Positions 46,065-56,036 are shown, counted from the first letter of the stretch. The stretch is 64,000 nucleotides of DNA from Acidovorax sp. NCPPB 4044 (GCF_028069655.1 NZ_JAMCOS010000001.1:3502001-3566000), one strand, 5' to 3'. Notes: generated by a model not told the origin, from the sequence alone. Numbers and translations are program-made.

Positions 46065-47705
46065 TCAATGGAAGAACTTGGCCGCGCTCACCAGGGTCTT
46101 GTAGATACCCCAGGCCAGCGGGATGCCCACGGCCGCCCAGGCGAATGCCACCAATGCCGGATGGGTCGTCCCGCCGCCGCCCGAGCCCGCGCCGACCTCG
46201 GCCGCGGCGGCCTTCTCGTGGGCCAGCTTCTTCTCGTGCGCCAGCTCCTCGTCGCTCATGAACCATTTGTCGGCCAGCGGGCGCACGAGCAGGTTGGCGA
46301 TGAGGCCGATGACCAGCATGCCCACGAGGATGTACATGGTCTGGTTGTAGACCTGCTCGCGCGGGATGCCGAGGCCCAGCTGGTACTCGCGCATGTAGTT
46401 CACCACCACCGGCCCCAGGATGCCGGCCGTGGCCCAGGCCGTGAGCAGGCGGCCGTGGATGGCGCCCACGAACTGCGTGCCGAAGAGGTCGGCCAGGTAA
46501 GCCGGAACCGTGGCGAAACCGCCGCCGTACATCGAGAGGATGATGCAGAACGCGCCCACGAACAGCAGCTTGCTGCCGGCGCTGGCCGAGCTGGGGATGC
46601 TGGCGTAGAGCAGGCCGCCCAGCACGAAGAACACCACATAGGTCATCTTGCGGCCGAGCTTGTCGGAGAGGCTGGCCCAGAAGAAGCGGCCGCCGATGTT
46701 GAAGAGCGACAGCAGTGCCGTGAAGCCGCCGGCCACCACGGCGATCGCGGCGAGCTGCTCGCGATTGAGGTCACCGAACTTGGCGGGCACGTTGATGAGC
46801 CCGCCCCCGAAGACTTCCTGCAGCATGGGCGACGCCATGCCGATCACGCCGATGCCGGCGCTCACGTTCATGCAGAGCACGACCCAGACCAGCCAGAACT
46901 GCGGAATGCCCCAGACGCGCTTCACGTGCACATGGCGCTGCGTGATCATCGCGTTGGCGCTGGGGGGAGGCGGCGTCCAGCCCTCGGGCTTCCAGCCGGT
47001 GGGCGGCACGCGGTAGCCCAGCGCACCCGCCATCATGAAGACGAAGTAGATCAGTGCCATCACCACGAAGGTCTGCATCACGCCGACGTCGGTCGGGGTG
47101 GCAAAGGTCTTCATGAGGTCCACCGCGAGGGGCGAGCCGATCATCGCGCCGCCGCCAAAGCCCATGATGGCCATGCCCGTCGCCATGCCCCGGCGGTCCG
47201 GGAACCATTTGATCAGTGTGGATACGGGCGAGATGTAGCCCAACCCGAGCCCGATGCCGCCGATGACTCCGGAGCCGAGGATCATGAGCCAGAACTGGTG
47301 CAGGTAGATGCCCAGGGCCGACAGCAGCATGCCGCCGCACCAGCACACCGCCGAGACCACGCCGGCCTTGCGCGGGCCCGAACGCTCCAGCCAGCCGCCC
47401 CAGATGGCCGCGGAGCAGCCCAGGAAGACGAAGAAAAGCGTGTACATCCAGCCCAGGGTGGCCACGCGCCAGTCGCAGCCGCTGGCGAACAGTTCGGCGA
47501 AGAAACCCATGTCCTTGGGACAGGCCTGTCCCGTGCCGGCCTTGGACAGCGCCTGCGACAGCGGCAGCCAGAAGACGGAAAAGCCGTAGGCCATTCCGAT
47601 GCACAGGTGGATGGCCAGCGCCGCCGGGGGCACGAGCCACCGGTTGAAGCCTGGTCCTGCAATGATCCGTTCTTTGTCCAGAAACCCTGGTTGTGTTCCC
47701 GCCAT
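46065..47705 (-). CDS. OFA-family (oxalate/formate antiporter-like) MFS transporter
   Basis: The 546-aa protein has about 12 TM helices. [20 protein letters not shown] and the following [20 protein letters not shown] open it, and motifs such as [20 protein letters not shown] are typical of OFA transporters. A cytoplasmic loop, WKPEGWTPP, and a C-terminal hydrophilic tail with a last TM are also seen in family members. I start at 47705, with GAGGAGTG upstream; the extra 17 codons to 47756 look non-coding. Likely cargo is a small carboxylate such as formate or oxalate. It heads the transporter-chemoreceptor-oxidoreductase-fdhD run. Confidence 0.88.
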   Translation of the reverse strand: MAGTQPGFLDKERIIAGPGFNRWLVPPAALAIHLCIGMAYGFSVFWLPLSQALSKAGTGQACPKDMGFFAELFASGCDWRVATLGWMYTLFFVFLGCSAAIWGGWLERSGPRKAGVVSAVCWCGGMLLSALGIYLHQFWLMILGSGVIGGIGLGLGYISPVSTLIKWFPDRRGMATGMAIMGFGGGAMIGSPLAVDLMKTFATPTDVGVMQTFVVMALIYFVFMMAGALGYRVPPTGWKPEGWTPPPPSANAMITQRHVHVKRVWGIPQFWLVWVVLCMNVSAGIGVIGMASPMLQEVFGGGLINVPAKFGDLNREQLAAIAVVAGGFTALLSLFNIGGRFFWASLSDKLGRKMTYVVFFVLGGLLYASIPSSASAGSKLLFVGAFCIILSMYGGGFATVPAYLADLFGTQFVGAIHGRLLTAWATAGILGPVVVNYMREYQLGLGIPREQVYNQTMYILVGMLVIGLIANLLVRPLADKWFMSDEELAHEKKLAHEKAAAAEVGAGSGGGGTTHPALVAFAWAAVGIPLAWGIYKTLVSAAKFFH

Positions 47706-47791
47706 GCCCACTCCTCGCTGTATTGGTTGCTGTCTTCGGCCGCACGCCCATCCCACCGAATGGAATGGATGGCGCAGTGTCAGCGCAGCAG

Positions 47792-47805
47792 TTGATACAC
47801 GTCAA
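47792..47805 (-). promoter_or_regulatory. Candidate FNR/Anr box
   Basis: TTGATACACGTCAA matches the FNR consensus TTGAT-N4-ATCAA at nine of ten positions. It is centred about 93 bp upstream of the OFA transporter start. FNR-type regulators activate anaerobic genes, which fits a formate-type oxidoreductase module. Confidence 0.5.
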
Positions 47806-47883
47806 TACATGTGATCGAGCAATGTGATTGGTTTTTCCAACACACGGGGCGCAGCGTGGCGGGCCGGCCCCCCGCGGGCGGCG

Positions 47884-48975
47884 TCAGGTGTCCTTGCTGA
47901 CCGAAATGGTGGGGAATTTGGAGGAGAAGTCCCGGGCCTGCTGCGCCACCCGGACCGCCACCTCGCGCGCCACCTGGCGGTAGATGCCGGCCACTTCGCT
48001 GCCGGGATCGGCCACGACGGTGGGGGTGCCGCTGTCGGCCTGCAGGCGGATCTGCAGGTCCAGCGGCAACGCGCCCAGGTATTCCATGCCATATTCGGCC
48101 GCCATGCGGCGCCCGCCGCCCTCGCCGAAGATGTGCTCCACGTGGCCGCACTGGCTGCACACGTGGGCCGCCATGTTCTCCACGATGCCCAGGATGGGCA
48201 CGCCCACCTTCTCGAACATCCTGATGCCCTTGCGTGCATCGAGCAGCGCGATGTCCTGCGGCGTGGTCACGATGACGGCGCCGGTGATCGGAACGCGCTG
48301 GGACAGCGTGAGCTGGATGTCGCCCGTGCCCGGGGGCATGTCCACGATCAGGTAGTCCAGGTCCTGCCAGTTCGTCTGGCGCAGCAGTTGCTCCAGCGCC
48401 TGCGTGGCCATGGGGCCGCGCCAGATCATGGCCTGGTCGGGATCGACGAGAAAGCCGATCGACATCACCTGCACGCCGTGGTTGCGCATCGGCTCCATGG
48501 TCTTGCCGTCGGTGCTCTCGGGCCGGCCTTCGATGCCCAGCATCATCGGCTGGCTGGGGCCGTAGATGTCGGCATCCAGCACGCCGACGCGCGCGCCCTC
48601 GGCCGCCAGGGCCAGCGCCAGGTTGGCGGCCGTGGTGCTCTTGCCCACGCCGCCCTTGCCCGAAGCGACGGCGATGATGTTCTTCACTTGCGGCAAAAGT
48701 TGCACGCCGCGCTGCACCGCGTGCGCGGTGACCTGCGTGGTGACCTGCACCGAGACGCTCTCCACGCCGGGCACCGTGCGCGCGGCGGCCTCCAGCTCGC
48801 GGGCCAGCGCGGCTTCCAGGCTGCGGGCCGGGTAGCCCAGTTCCACGCCGAATGCCACGCTGCCGCCATCGATGCGCACACCGCGCACCGCGCGCAGGGC
48901 AACGAAATCCTTGCCCGAGTGCGGATCGCGTACGCTCGCGAGCGCCGCGAGGAGCGCCTGTTCAGTCACTGCCAT
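47884..48975 (-). CDS. apbC: Mrp/NBP35-family iron-sulfur carrier ATPase
   Basis: The 363-aa P-loop protein delivers Fe-S clusters to apo-enzymes. The N-terminal MIP18-like domain (residues ~1-90) precedes the deviant Walker A VASGKGGVGKSTTAANLALA. The switch region VDMPPGTGDIQLTLSQ follows, and the cluster-binding CxxC is in ENMAAHVCSQCGH. The start at 48975 has an AGGAGA ribosome-binding site; the frame stays open far upstream without protein-like content. Divergent from the Mrr-like gene. Confidence 0.93.
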   Translation of the reverse strand: MAVTEQALLAALASVRDPHSGKDFVALRAVRGVRIDGGSVAFGVELGYPARSLEAALARELEAAARTVPGVESVSVQVTTQVTAHAVQRGVQLLPQVKNIIAVASGKGGVGKSTTAANLALALAAEGARVGVLDADIYGPSQPMMLGIEGRPESTDGKTMEPMRNHGVQVMSIGFLVDPDQAMIWRGPMATQALEQLLRQTNWQDLDYLIVDMPPGTGDIQLTLSQRVPITGAVIVTTPQDIALLDARKGIRMFEKVGVPILGIVENMAAHVCSQCGHVEHIFGEGGGRRMAAEYGMEYLGALPLDLQIRLQADSGTPTVVADPGSEVAGIYRQVAREVAVRVAQQARDFSSKFPTISVSKDT

Positions 48976-49133
48976 ATCGGTAAATCTCCTTGGGGGCGGG
49001 TAGTCTATTCCCTGATCCGCGCCCCCGCCGACCGCAGGACAATGCCGCGGCAGAGCCGCGCGCGAGCGCGCCGCGGCATCGGCCCGCGGCAGCGCGCCCA
49101 CCCATTCCCCTACCGCCCGAAGGACTGTTCCCC

Positions 49134-49730
49134 GTGAAATTGAAGATGGCCCCCAATTCGCTTTTCGCCGTGCTGCTGCGCTCGCCCTGGTGGGTGAGCT
49201 TTCTGGCAGCGGGAGCGATCGCGCTGGCTTGCGGTGCGCTGCTGCCCTCGCACGTGGCGCCCTATGCCGCCGTGGGCGTGCTGCCGATCTTCGGCGTGGG
49301 CTGCGTGGCCGCGTGGCGGCAGCTGCGGGCCCCGAGCGCCACACGCATGCAGGCCGCGCTGGACGAAGCCGGCACCCTGCCCTGGCGGGCCCTGGCCGAC
49401 CGGCTCGAAAGCGCCTGGCAGGCCGAGGGCCATACCGTGCACCGGCTGCCGGGCGGGCCGGCGGACTTCCGCATCGAGCGCGAAGGCCGCACCGCCTTGG
49501 TGAGCGCGCGCCGGTGGAAGGCCGGCGCGCATGGCGTGGAGCCGCTGCGCGACCTGCAGGCCGCGATGCGCGCGCAGGACGTGGCCTCCGGCGTGTACCT
49601 CGCGCCGCAAGGCGCGGTGAGCGATGCAGCCCGCGATTTCGCACGCGACCATGCCCTGGCCATCATGGACGGCCCGGCCCTGGCCACCCTGCTGCTCAAG
49701 GCCCCTGCCGCGACGGCGGCCCGCCGCTGA
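49134..49730 (+). CDS. Membrane protein with Mrr-like (restriction endonuclease-like) domain
   Basis: The 198-aa protein starts with GTG 49134 (ATG 49146 possible). Two TM helices (WWVSFLAAGAIALACGALL and AAVGVLPIFGVGCVAAW) precede a cytoplasmic domain: DRLESAWQAEGHTVHRL, ADFRIEREG, LVSARRWKAGAHGVEPLRDL. This follows the Mrr/PD-(D/E)XK layout. The usual QxK pair (VQAKRW in relatives) appears here as SAR, so nuclease activity is doubtful. It ends 3 bp before the patatin gene. Confidence 0.65.
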   Translation: MKLKMAPNSLFAVLLRSPWWVSFLAAGAIALACGALLPSHVAPYAAVGVLPIFGVGCVAAWRQLRAPSATRMQAALDEAGTLPWRALADRLESAWQAEGHTVHRLPGGPADFRIEREGRTALVSARRWKAGAHGVEPLRDLQAAMRAQDVASGVYLAPQGAVSDAARDFARDHALAIMDGPALATLLLKAPAATAARR

Positions 49731-49733
49731 ACC

Positions 49734-50975
49734 ATGGCCGCCCCGCGTCCGCACCACCCCCAGCGCGCGGCCGGGCTCGTGCTCACGGGCGGCGGCGCCC
49801 GCGCCGCCTACCAGGTCGGTGTGCTGGAGGCCATCTCCGACCTGCGCAAGGCCTGCGGGGCAGGGCGCGATCCCAACCCCTTCCCGATCATCACCGGTAC
49901 CTCGGCCGGCGCCATCAACGCGGCGGCCCTGGCCTGCGGCGCCGACCACTTCGACCGCGCCGTGCGCCGCATCGCCCACGTGTGGCGCGACTTCCACGCG
50001 CCGCAGGTCTACCGCGCCGATTCGCTGAGCGTGATGCGCAGCGGCGCGCGCTGGCTGACCCTGCTCTCGCTCGGCTGGGCGGTGGCGCGCTGGCGGCGCA
50101 TGCGCCCGCGGTCGCTGCTCGACAATGCGCCGCTGTCCGAACTGCTGGCGCGGCTGGTGCCGCTCTCGCGCCTGCCGCGCCTGATCCGCGACGGCCATCT
50201 GCAGGCGCTGGCCGTGACGGCCTCCAGCTACAGCTCGGGCGAGCACATCACCTTCTTCGAGGCGGCCGAGGCCCTGCAGCCCTGGGCGCGGCAGCAGCGC
50301 CGGGCGTCGCGCGGACGCATCACGCACCCGCACCTGCTGGCCTCGTCCGCCATTCCCTTCGTCTTCCCGGCCACCGCGCTGGAAATCGGCGGGCGCACCG
50401 AATTCTTCGGCGACGGCTCCATGCGCCAGTCCGCACCGATCGCGCCGGCCATCCACCTGGGGGCCGAGCGGGTGCTGGTGATCGGCGCGGGCCGCATGCA
50501 CGAGCCCGCCGGCGACGCCGCGGCCGAGCCTGCGCCCGCCTACCCCTCGCTGGCCCAGGTGGCCGGGCACGCGCTGTCCAACATCTTCCTGGACGCCCTG
50601 GCGGTGGACGTGGAGCGTGCCCAGCGCATCAACCAGACGCTGGCCCTGATCCCGCCGGAGGCCCGCGCGAACAGTCCGCTGCGCCCGCTGGAGCTGCTGG
50701 TGATCGCGCCCTCGCAGCGCCTGGACGCGCTGGCCGCCCGGCACGTGGCCGACCTGCCCGCGCCGGTGCGCACGCTGCTGGGCGCGCTGGGCGTCACCAC
50801 CAACGCGCGGGACGTGCGCGGCGCGGCGCTGGCGAGCTACCTGCTCTTCGAGCCCGGCTACACGCGCGAGCTGATGGCGCTGGGCCGCGCCGATGCGCTC
50901 GCGCGCCGCGGGGAGATCTGCCGCTTCTTCGGCTGGCGCGACGCGGGGCACGCGCTGCGCGCTCCCACGCAGTAG
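49734..50975 (+). CDS. Patatin-like phospholipase
   Basis: The 413-aa protein has the oxyanion motif GLVLTGGGARAAYQ (residues 14-27), the nucleophile elbow GTSAGAINAA with Ser, and the dyad Asp in FGDGSMRQ. A C-terminal domain of unknown role follows (EPGYTRELMALGRADAL). Patatins hydrolyse phospholipids or acylglycerols and act in lipid turnover or as effectors. There is no signal peptide, and the genomic neighbours do not suggest secretion, so a housekeeping lipase is most likely. Confidence 0.88.
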   Translation: MAAPRPHHPQRAAGLVLTGGGARAAYQVGVLEAISDLRKACGAGRDPNPFPIITGTSAGAINAAALACGADHFDRAVRRIAHVWRDFHAPQVYRADSLSVMRSGARWLTLLSLGWAVARWRRMRPRSLLDNAPLSELLARLVPLSRLPRLIRDGHLQALAVTASSYSSGEHITFFEAAEALQPWARQQRRASRGRITHPHLLASSAIPFVFPATALEIGGRTEFFGDGSMRQSAPIAPAIHLGAERVLVIGAGRMHEPAGDAAAEPAPAYPSLAQVAGHALSNIFLDALAVDVERAQRINQTLALIPPEARANSPLRPLELLVIAPSQRLDALAARHVADLPAPVRTLLGALGVTTNARDVRGAALASYLLFEPGYTRELMALGRADALARRGEICRFFGWRDAGHALRAPTQ

Positions 50976-51062
50976 CGCGGCACCGCCCGCCTCGCCCTAA
51001 AATCGCCGGCTCCGCCCGCACACCGCGCGCGGGCGCACCGCCGCACCGAAAGACGCACCCCG

Positions 51063-53144
51063 ATGTCCGCACGCAAGATCTTCGTCACCACCGCCCTGCC
51101 CTACGCCAACGGCAACTTCCACATCGGCCACATCATGGAATACATCCAGGCCGACATCTGGGTCCGGTTCCAGCGCATGCAGGGCGCCGCGGTGAACTTC
51201 GTCGGCGCGGACGACACGCACGGCGCGCCGATCATGATCGCGGCCGAGAAGGCCGGCAAGACGCCGCAGCAGTTCGTGGCCGACATCGCGGCCGGCCGCA
51301 AGCCCTACCTCGAGGGCTTCCACATCCGCTTCGACAACTGGCACAGCACCGACGCCCCCGAGAACCACGCGCTCGCCCGCGAGATCTACCGCGACCTGAA
51401 GGCCGCGGGCCTCATCGAGACGCGCACCATCGAGCAGTTCTTCGACCCCGAGAAGAACATGTTCCTGCCCGACCGCTTCATCAAGGGCGAGTGCCCGCGC
51501 TGCCACGCCAAGGACCAGTACGGCGACAACTGCGAGAACTGCGGCGCCGTGTACGCGCCCACCGACCTCGTCGAGCCCTATTCGGCGCTCTCGGGCGCCA
51601 AGCCGGTGCTGAAAAGCTCCGACCATTTCTTCTTCCGGCTCTCCGACCCGCGCTGCGTGGCCTTCCTGCAGGAATGGACGCAGGACGGCCGCCTGCAGCC
51701 CGAGGTGGCCAACAAGGTCAAGGAATGGTTCTCGGTGCGCACCAACCCCGACGGCACCACCAGCGAGGGCCTGGGCGACTGGGACATCAGCCGCGACGCG
51801 CCGTATTTCGGCATCGAGATCCCCGACGCGCCGGGCAAGTACTTCTACGTGTGGCTCGATGCGCCCGTGGGCTACCTCGCCTCGCTCAAGAACCTGCTCG
51901 AAAAGCGCGGCGAGAGCTACGACGCCTACATCGCCGACCCGCAGCTGGAGCAGGTCCACTTCATCGGCAAGGACATCGTGACCTTCCACACGCTGTTCTG
52001 GCCCGCGATGCTGAAGTTCAGCGGCCGCAAGACGCCCGACGCCGTCTTCGTGCACGGCTTCCTCACCGTGAACAACGGCGAGAAGATGAGCAAGAGCCGC
52101 GGCACCGGCCTCGACCCGCTCAAGTACCTGGGCCTGGGCATGAACGCCGAATGGCTGCGCTACTACCTCGCGGCCAAGCTCAACGGGCGCAACGAGGACA
52201 TCGACTTCAACGCAGAGGACTTCATGGCGCGGGTCAACAGCGACCTGATCGGCAAGTTCGTGAACATCGCGAGCCGCGCCGCGGGCTTCCTGACCAAGCG
52301 CTTCGGAGGCCGCCTGGGCACGGCGGACGCCGAAGGCGCCGCGCTGCTGGCAGTGCTGCGCGCGCAGGCCGGCACCATCGCCGAAGCCTACGACAAGCGC
52401 GATACGGCGCGTGCCGTGCGCGAGACCATGCTGCTGGCGGACCGCGTGAACGAGTACGTGGACGCACGCAAGCCCTGGGAGCTCGCCAAGCAGGAAGGCC
52501 AGGAGGCGGCCCTGCAGGCCGCCTGCACCACCTGCATCGAGGCCTTCCGCCTGCTCACGCTCTACCTCAAGCCCGTGCTGCCGGCGCTCGCCGCGCAGGT
52601 GGAGGCGTTCCTGAACGTCGCGCCGCTCGCCTTCCCGGATGCGCCGGCGCTGCTCGGCGAGGGCCATGCCATCGGCACCTACCAGCACCTCATGCAGCGC
52701 GTGGACGCCAAGCAGCTTGAAGCATTGTTCGAGCCCCATGCCGCCGCGGAACCTGAAAAGATTGCTACAGAAACAATAGCACCCGGCGGCGAGGAGATCG
52801 CGCCCACCATCACCATCGACGATTTCGCGAAGATCGACCTGCGCATCGCCCTCATCGTCCAGTGCGAGGCCGTGGAAGGATCGACCAAGCTGCTGCGCCT
52901 CACGCTCGACGTGGGCGAGGGCCGCACGCGCAACGTGTTCTCCGGCATCGCGAGCGCCTACCGGCCCGAGGACTTGGTAGGCAAGCTCACCGTGATGGTG
53001 GCCAACCTCGCGCCGCGCAAGATGAAGTTCGGCGTCTCCGAGGGCATGGTGCTGGCCGCGAGCCACGGTGACGAGAAGGCCCACCCCGGCATCCACGTGC
53101 TGAACCCCTGGCCGGGCGCCACGCCCGGCATGCGCGTGCGCTGA
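51063..53144 (+). CDS. metG: Methionyl-tRNA synthetase
   Basis: The 693-aa class I enzyme charges tRNA-Met. It shows the HIGH motif in [11 protein letters not shown], the zinc knuckle [23 protein letters not shown] in [12 protein letters not shown], and a C-terminal dimerisation/tRNA-binding OB domain ([20 protein letters not shown] to the end). The linker near residue 570 contains a copy of the TGCTA/TAGCA repeat read in frame (KIATETIAP). It is a full-length bacterial long-form MetRS. Confidence 0.97.
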   Translation: MSARKIFVTTALPYANGNFHIGHIMEYIQADIWVRFQRMQGAAVNFVGADDTHGAPIMIAAEKAGKTPQQFVADIAAGRKPYLEGFHIRFDNWHSTDAPENHALAREIYRDLKAAGLIETRTIEQFFDPEKNMFLPDRFIKGECPRCHAKDQYGDNCENCGAVYAPTDLVEPYSALSGAKPVLKSSDHFFFRLSDPRCVAFLQEWTQDGRLQPEVANKVKEWFSVRTNPDGTTSEGLGDWDISRDAPYFGIEIPDAPGKYFYVWLDAPVGYLASLKNLLEKRGESYDAYIADPQLEQVHFIGKDIVTFHTLFWPAMLKFSGRKTPDAVFVHGFLTVNNGEKMSKSRGTGLDPLKYLGLGMNAEWLRYYLAAKLNGRNEDIDFNAEDFMARVNSDLIGKFVNIASRAAGFLTKRFGGRLGTADAEGAALLAVLRAQAGTIAEAYDKRDTARAVRETMLLADRVNEYVDARKPWELAKQEGQEAALQAACTTCIEAFRLLTLYLKPVLPALAAQVEAFLNVAPLAFPDAPALLGEGHAIGTYQHLMQRVDAKQLEALFEPHAAAEPEKIATETIAPGGEEIAPTITIDDFAKIDLRIALIVQCEAVEGSTKLLRLTLDVGEGRTRNVFSGIASAYRPEDLVGKLTVMVANLAPRKMKFGVSEGMVLAASHGDEKAHPGIHVLNPWPGATPGMRVR
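52763..52781. repeat. TGCTA/TAGCA hairpin repeat inside metG
   Basis: TGCTA-CAGAAACAA-TAGCA forms a 5-bp stem in the interdomain linker of MetRS, in frame. The A/T-rich content stands out against the GC-rich gene. It resembles the hairpin core of the repeats in the Rhs island. Confidence 0.5.
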
Positions 53145-53155
53145 GGGCCCCGGCC

Positions 53156-53467
53156 ATGCCCAGAACCTCCCATCGGCGCACCCTGCCGGCCGCCGCCGCC
53201 CTCGCGGTGGTCCTGCCCTGGCTCGCGGGCTGCACCGTGGTGACGGTGGCCAGCACGGCCGTGGGCGTCACCGCGAGCGCCGTCGGCCTGGCGGCGGACG
53301 CGGCCATCGGCACGGTCAGGATCGTGGGCAAGGGGGTGGGCATGGCGGCCGATGCGGTGACCGGCGGCAGCGGCGACACCAGCGGCATCCAGATCCGCGA
53401 ATCCATCCGGCCTGCCGCCCCTGCCGGGGCGCCCGCGGCGCCCGCCGTGGCCTATTCCCCGACGTAG
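53156..53467 (+). CDS. Small lipoprotein of unknown function
   Basis: The 103-aa protein has a signal peptide ending in the lipobox LAGC (Cys24), then an Ala/Val/Gly-rich repetitive segment (VTVASTAVGVTASAVGLAAD) and an Ala/Pro tail. The pattern is like the small lipoproteins of Burkholderiales with glycine-zipper-like helices. It starts 11 bp after metG and overlaps the convergent YitT gene by 16 bp at its 3' end. Confidence 0.7.
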   Translation: MPRTSHRRTLPAAAALAVVLPWLAGCTVVTVASTAVGVTASAVGLAADAAIGTVRIVGKGVGMAADAVTGGSGDTSGIQIRESIRPAAPAGAPAAPAVAYSPT

Positions 53468-54087
53468 CGCCCCGGACGGTGGCTGACCCAGAGAAACAGG
53501 CTCATCACCACCGCCGCCAGCACCGAATAGGCCACCCGCTCCGGCGGCACCACGAAGAGCGCCAGCGCCAGCACCGTGCAGTCGATCGCCATCTGCACCT
53601 TGCCCGCGCGGATGCCGTGCCGGTTCTGCAGGTACAGCGCCACGATGGTCGCGCCGCCCAGGCTGGACTTGTGGCGCGCCAGGAACAGGCAGCCCGTGCC
53701 GAGCAGCAGACCGCCCAGGACGGCGGCGAACAGCGGATCCAGGTAGTCCACGTGCATCACGTGCGGAAACATCTCCGTGAGCCCGGAGAGCATGGCCACG
53801 CTCAGGAAGGTCTTGATGGTGAACTCGCGGCCCATGCGCGTCCACGCGAACCAGTAGAACGGCAGGTTGACCGCGAAGAACAATTTGCCGAAAGAGACGT
53901 CCGTCAGGTAGTGCAGCAGGAACGCGATGCCGGCCGTGCTGCCGATGAGCAGCCCCGCCTGCCCGAAGAGCATCAGCGCCATGGCCACGAAGAGCGTGCC
54001 GGCGACCAGCGCCTGCACGTCCTCGTAGCGGCCGTGCCGCAGCGAGGGGACGGGAACGGGAATGGGATCGGGCGGTGAGTCGGACAT
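53452..54087 (-). CDS. YitT-family membrane protein
   Basis: The protein, about 211 aa, has five to six TM helices (VAGTLFVAMALMLFGQAGLL, LLIGSTAGIAFLLHYLT, FAAVLGGLLLGTGCLFLARH). The GGATIVALYLQNRHGI segment fits the YitT/DUF161 layout. I chose Met 54087 (MSDSPPDP); an upstream Met at 54123 is possible. The function of YitT proteins is not settled. Confidence 0.8.
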   Translation of the reverse strand: MSDSPPDPIPVPVPSLRHGRYEDVQALVAGTLFVAMALMLFGQAGLLIGSTAGIAFLLHYLTDVSFGKLFFAVNLPFYWFAWTRMGREFTIKTFLSVAMLSGLTEMFPHVMHVDYLDPLFAAVLGGLLLGTGCLFLARHKSSLGGATIVALYLQNRHGIRAGKVQMAIDCTVLALALFVVPPERVAYSVLAAVVMSLFLWVSHRPGRYVGE

Positions 54088-54156
54088 GGCGGGAGGTTGG
54101 GTGGCGGCACTGGCCGCCGGCATGCAAGCCGCGGGCCAGGCCGAAAGGGCCCGCGA

Positions 54157-54723
54157 TTATTTCCCGTCGCGCATCTCGAAGGCGCTGCCGCTGCGCAGCA
54201 CGCGGCCCCGCAGGTCGAAGGTGGTGCTGAACACCATGGGCTGGGTGCCCCCATCGTTCCAGCGCCAGTCCCAGACGGTTTCGCCCTGGCGCTCGAAGGT
54301 GGTCATCTTGGCCGGCTTGCCGAGCCGGCGGCGCACCTCTTCCATGAGCATGCCGGGCACGATCTTCTCGAACACGTGGGGCGCGAGCACCTGCCGCAGC
54401 GCGGTCATGCGGCCATCGGTGCCGATGGTGATCATGTAGTTCTGGTGCCCCTCGGGCTGGCGGTTGTATTCGAGCGTGCGGGCGCCGCCGGGCTCGTCCC
54501 ACACGCGCTCGGGCTCGCCGAAGCGCGCGCGCACGTCCGCTTCGGTGGAGACGCCCTCTTCCAGTTCACGGATGCGCTGCGGATCGCACGCATTGAGCAG
54601 CCACAGCCCGGCGACCGTGCCCACCGCCGTGGCGAGCAGGCGCCGCCGGTCGGGCGCGGAAGGGCCGTTGCGGGGGGCATCCGGCAGGGAAACGGGCAGG
54701 ACGGAGAGCAGGCGAGAGGTCAT
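54157..54723 (-). CDS. SmpA/OmlA-like outer-membrane lipoprotein
   Basis: The 188-aa protein has a basic N-terminus, a hydrophobic stretch and the lipobox LLNAC. Two BamE-like units follow: LEEGVSTEADVRARFGEP and PGMLMEEVRRRLGKPAK. In BamE this fold stabilises the outer membrane; here the domain appears twice, so it is a relative and not BamE itself. The twin-arginine-like RRRLLATAV is noted but is not a clear Tat signal. Confidence 0.75.
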   Translation of the reverse strand: MTSRLLSVLPVSLPDAPRNGPSAPDRRRLLATAVGTVAGLWLLNACDPQRIRELEEGVSTEADVRARFGEPERVWDEPGGARTLEYNRQPEGHQNYMITIGTDGRMTALRQVLAPHVFEKIVPGMLMEEVRRRLGKPAKMTTFERQGETVWDWRWNDGGTQPMVFSTTFDLRGRVLRSGSAFEMRDGK

Positions 54724-54854
54724 CGGGAGAACGGGAAAAGCGCACTCGGCGCAGGGTGGGAGAAAAGGCCGGGCCGCGCGTCGCGCGGGAGCCGCAATGT
54801 AGCGCGACCCGGCGCCGGTAAAATCTCAGACTGTTTCCGAGCCCCACCACGACC

Positions 54855-55058
54855 ATGTCCTTCTTCCGCCGCCCCGACTACCAATCCGACACCACCCAGT
54901 TCCTTGGCCAGCTCAAGTCCCAGAAGCCCGAGCTGGACGCCCAGCAGGTGGCCGGCCGCGCCCTCCTGTGGGACAAGCAGGTCGACCGCGACATCTGGCA
55001 GGAATACGACGACAGCCGCGTGGCACAGAAGCCCTACGTGTACCAGACCCAGGGCTGA
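54855..55058 (+). CDS. DUF3460-family protein
   Basis: The 67-aa protein (MSFFRRPDYQSDTTQFLGQL, then ALLWDKQVDRDIWQEY) is the small DUF3460 protein usually found upstream of scpA in beta-proteobacteria. Its function is unknown. The spacing of 71 bp to scpA includes an imperfect TGCT...AGCA hairpin. Confidence 0.9.
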   Translation: MSFFRRPDYQSDTTQFLGQLKSQKPELDAQQVAGRALLWDKQVDRDIWQEYDDSRVAQKPYVYQTQG

Positions 55059-55106
55059 CGCCTGGGCATCGAAATGGCGGTATGCCGGCGTCACATCTGC
55101 ATACCT

Positions 55107-55125
55107 TGCTACCAAAATAACAGCA
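55107..55125. repeat. Imperfect TGCT/AGCA hairpin upstream of scpA
   Basis: TGCTACCAAAATAACAGCA lies 4 bp before the scpA start codon and resembles the dispersed repeat core. It could affect ribosome access to scpA. Confidence 0.35.
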
Positions 55126-55129
55126 TCGC

Positions 55130-55984
55130 ATGAGCACCGAGGCCGTGGACGCCCCCCCGACCGCCGGTGATTCCGCAGTGGATGCCGCGCCTGCCGGGCC
55201 GGTGTCCGATGCCGTGGCCCGCCTCTACGGCGAGCCGCTCTTCGCGCTGCCGCAGGACCTCTACATCCCGCCCGACGCGCTGGAAGTGTTCCTCGAAGCC
55301 TTCGAAGGCCCGCTGGACCTGCTGCTCTACCTGATCCGCAAGCAGAACTTCAACATCCTCGACATCCCCATGCTCGACGTGACGCGGCAGTACCTGCGCT
55401 ACGTGGACGAGATCCGCAGCCGCAACCTGGAGCTGGCGGCGGAGTACCTGCTCATGGCGGCCATGCTCATCGAGATCAAGTCGCGCATGCTGCTGCCTCC
55501 CAAGAAGCAGGAAGGCGCCCAGGAAGCCGAGGACCCGCGGGCCGAACTGGTGCGCCGCCTGCTCGAATACGAGCAGATCAAGCTCGCCGCCGCGGGCCTG
55601 GGGCGGGCGCCGCAGTACGGCCGGGACTTCCTGCGGGCGCAGGTCCACATCGAGCAGAGCCTCGTGCAGCGCTTTCCCGACGTGCACGTGGTCGAGCTGC
55701 AGGAGGCGTGGCGCGACATCATGAAGCGCGCGAAGCTGGTGCAGCACCACCGCATCACGCGCGAGGAACTGAGCGTGCGCGAATACATGAGCGCCGTGCT
55801 CAAGACCCTGCAGGGCCGCCGCTTCGTCGAGTTCGAAGAACTGTTCGACCCCGCCAAGGGATCCACGGTGCTCGTGGTGACCTTCATCGCGCTGCTGGAA
55901 CTGGGCAAGGAAACCCTGATCGAGATCACCCAGGCCGAGGCCTTCGCCCCCATCTACGTGCGGCTGGCCTACACCCCCGTGTAG
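55130..55984 (+). CDS. scpA: Segregation and condensation protein A (kleisin)
   Basis: The 284-aa kleisin joins SMC and ScpB for chromosome folding. The hallmark FEGPLDLLLYLIRKQNFNIL follows an N-terminal extension of about 45 residues, then YLLMAAMLIEIKSRMLLP. A C-terminal winged-helix (FIALLELGKETLIEITQAE) binds SMC. Typical beta-proteobacterial length. No strong ribosome-binding site is visible. Confidence 0.95.
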   Translation: MSTEAVDAPPTAGDSAVDAAPAGPVSDAVARLYGEPLFALPQDLYIPPDALEVFLEAFEGPLDLLLYLIRKQNFNILDIPMLDVTRQYLRYVDEIRSRNLELAAEYLLMAAMLIEIKSRMLLPPKKQEGAQEAEDPRAELVRRLLEYEQIKLAAAGLGRAPQYGRDFLRAQVHIEQSLVQRFPDVHVVELQEAWRDIMKRAKLVQHHRITREELSVREYMSAVLKTLQGRRFVEFEELFDPAKGSTVLVVTFIALLELGKETLIEITQAEAFAPIYVRLAYTPV

Positions 55985-56036
55985 GGCCGCTCCGCCGCCC
56001 GGGCGCGGCATTCCTCCGACTCCCGAACCGAAACGC

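Noticed and set aside
47821..47883. GC-rich palindromic bases after apbC as an intrinsic terminator
   Set aside because: No T-run follows a stable stem on the minus strand, and TTGGAAAAACCAA is too short to call.
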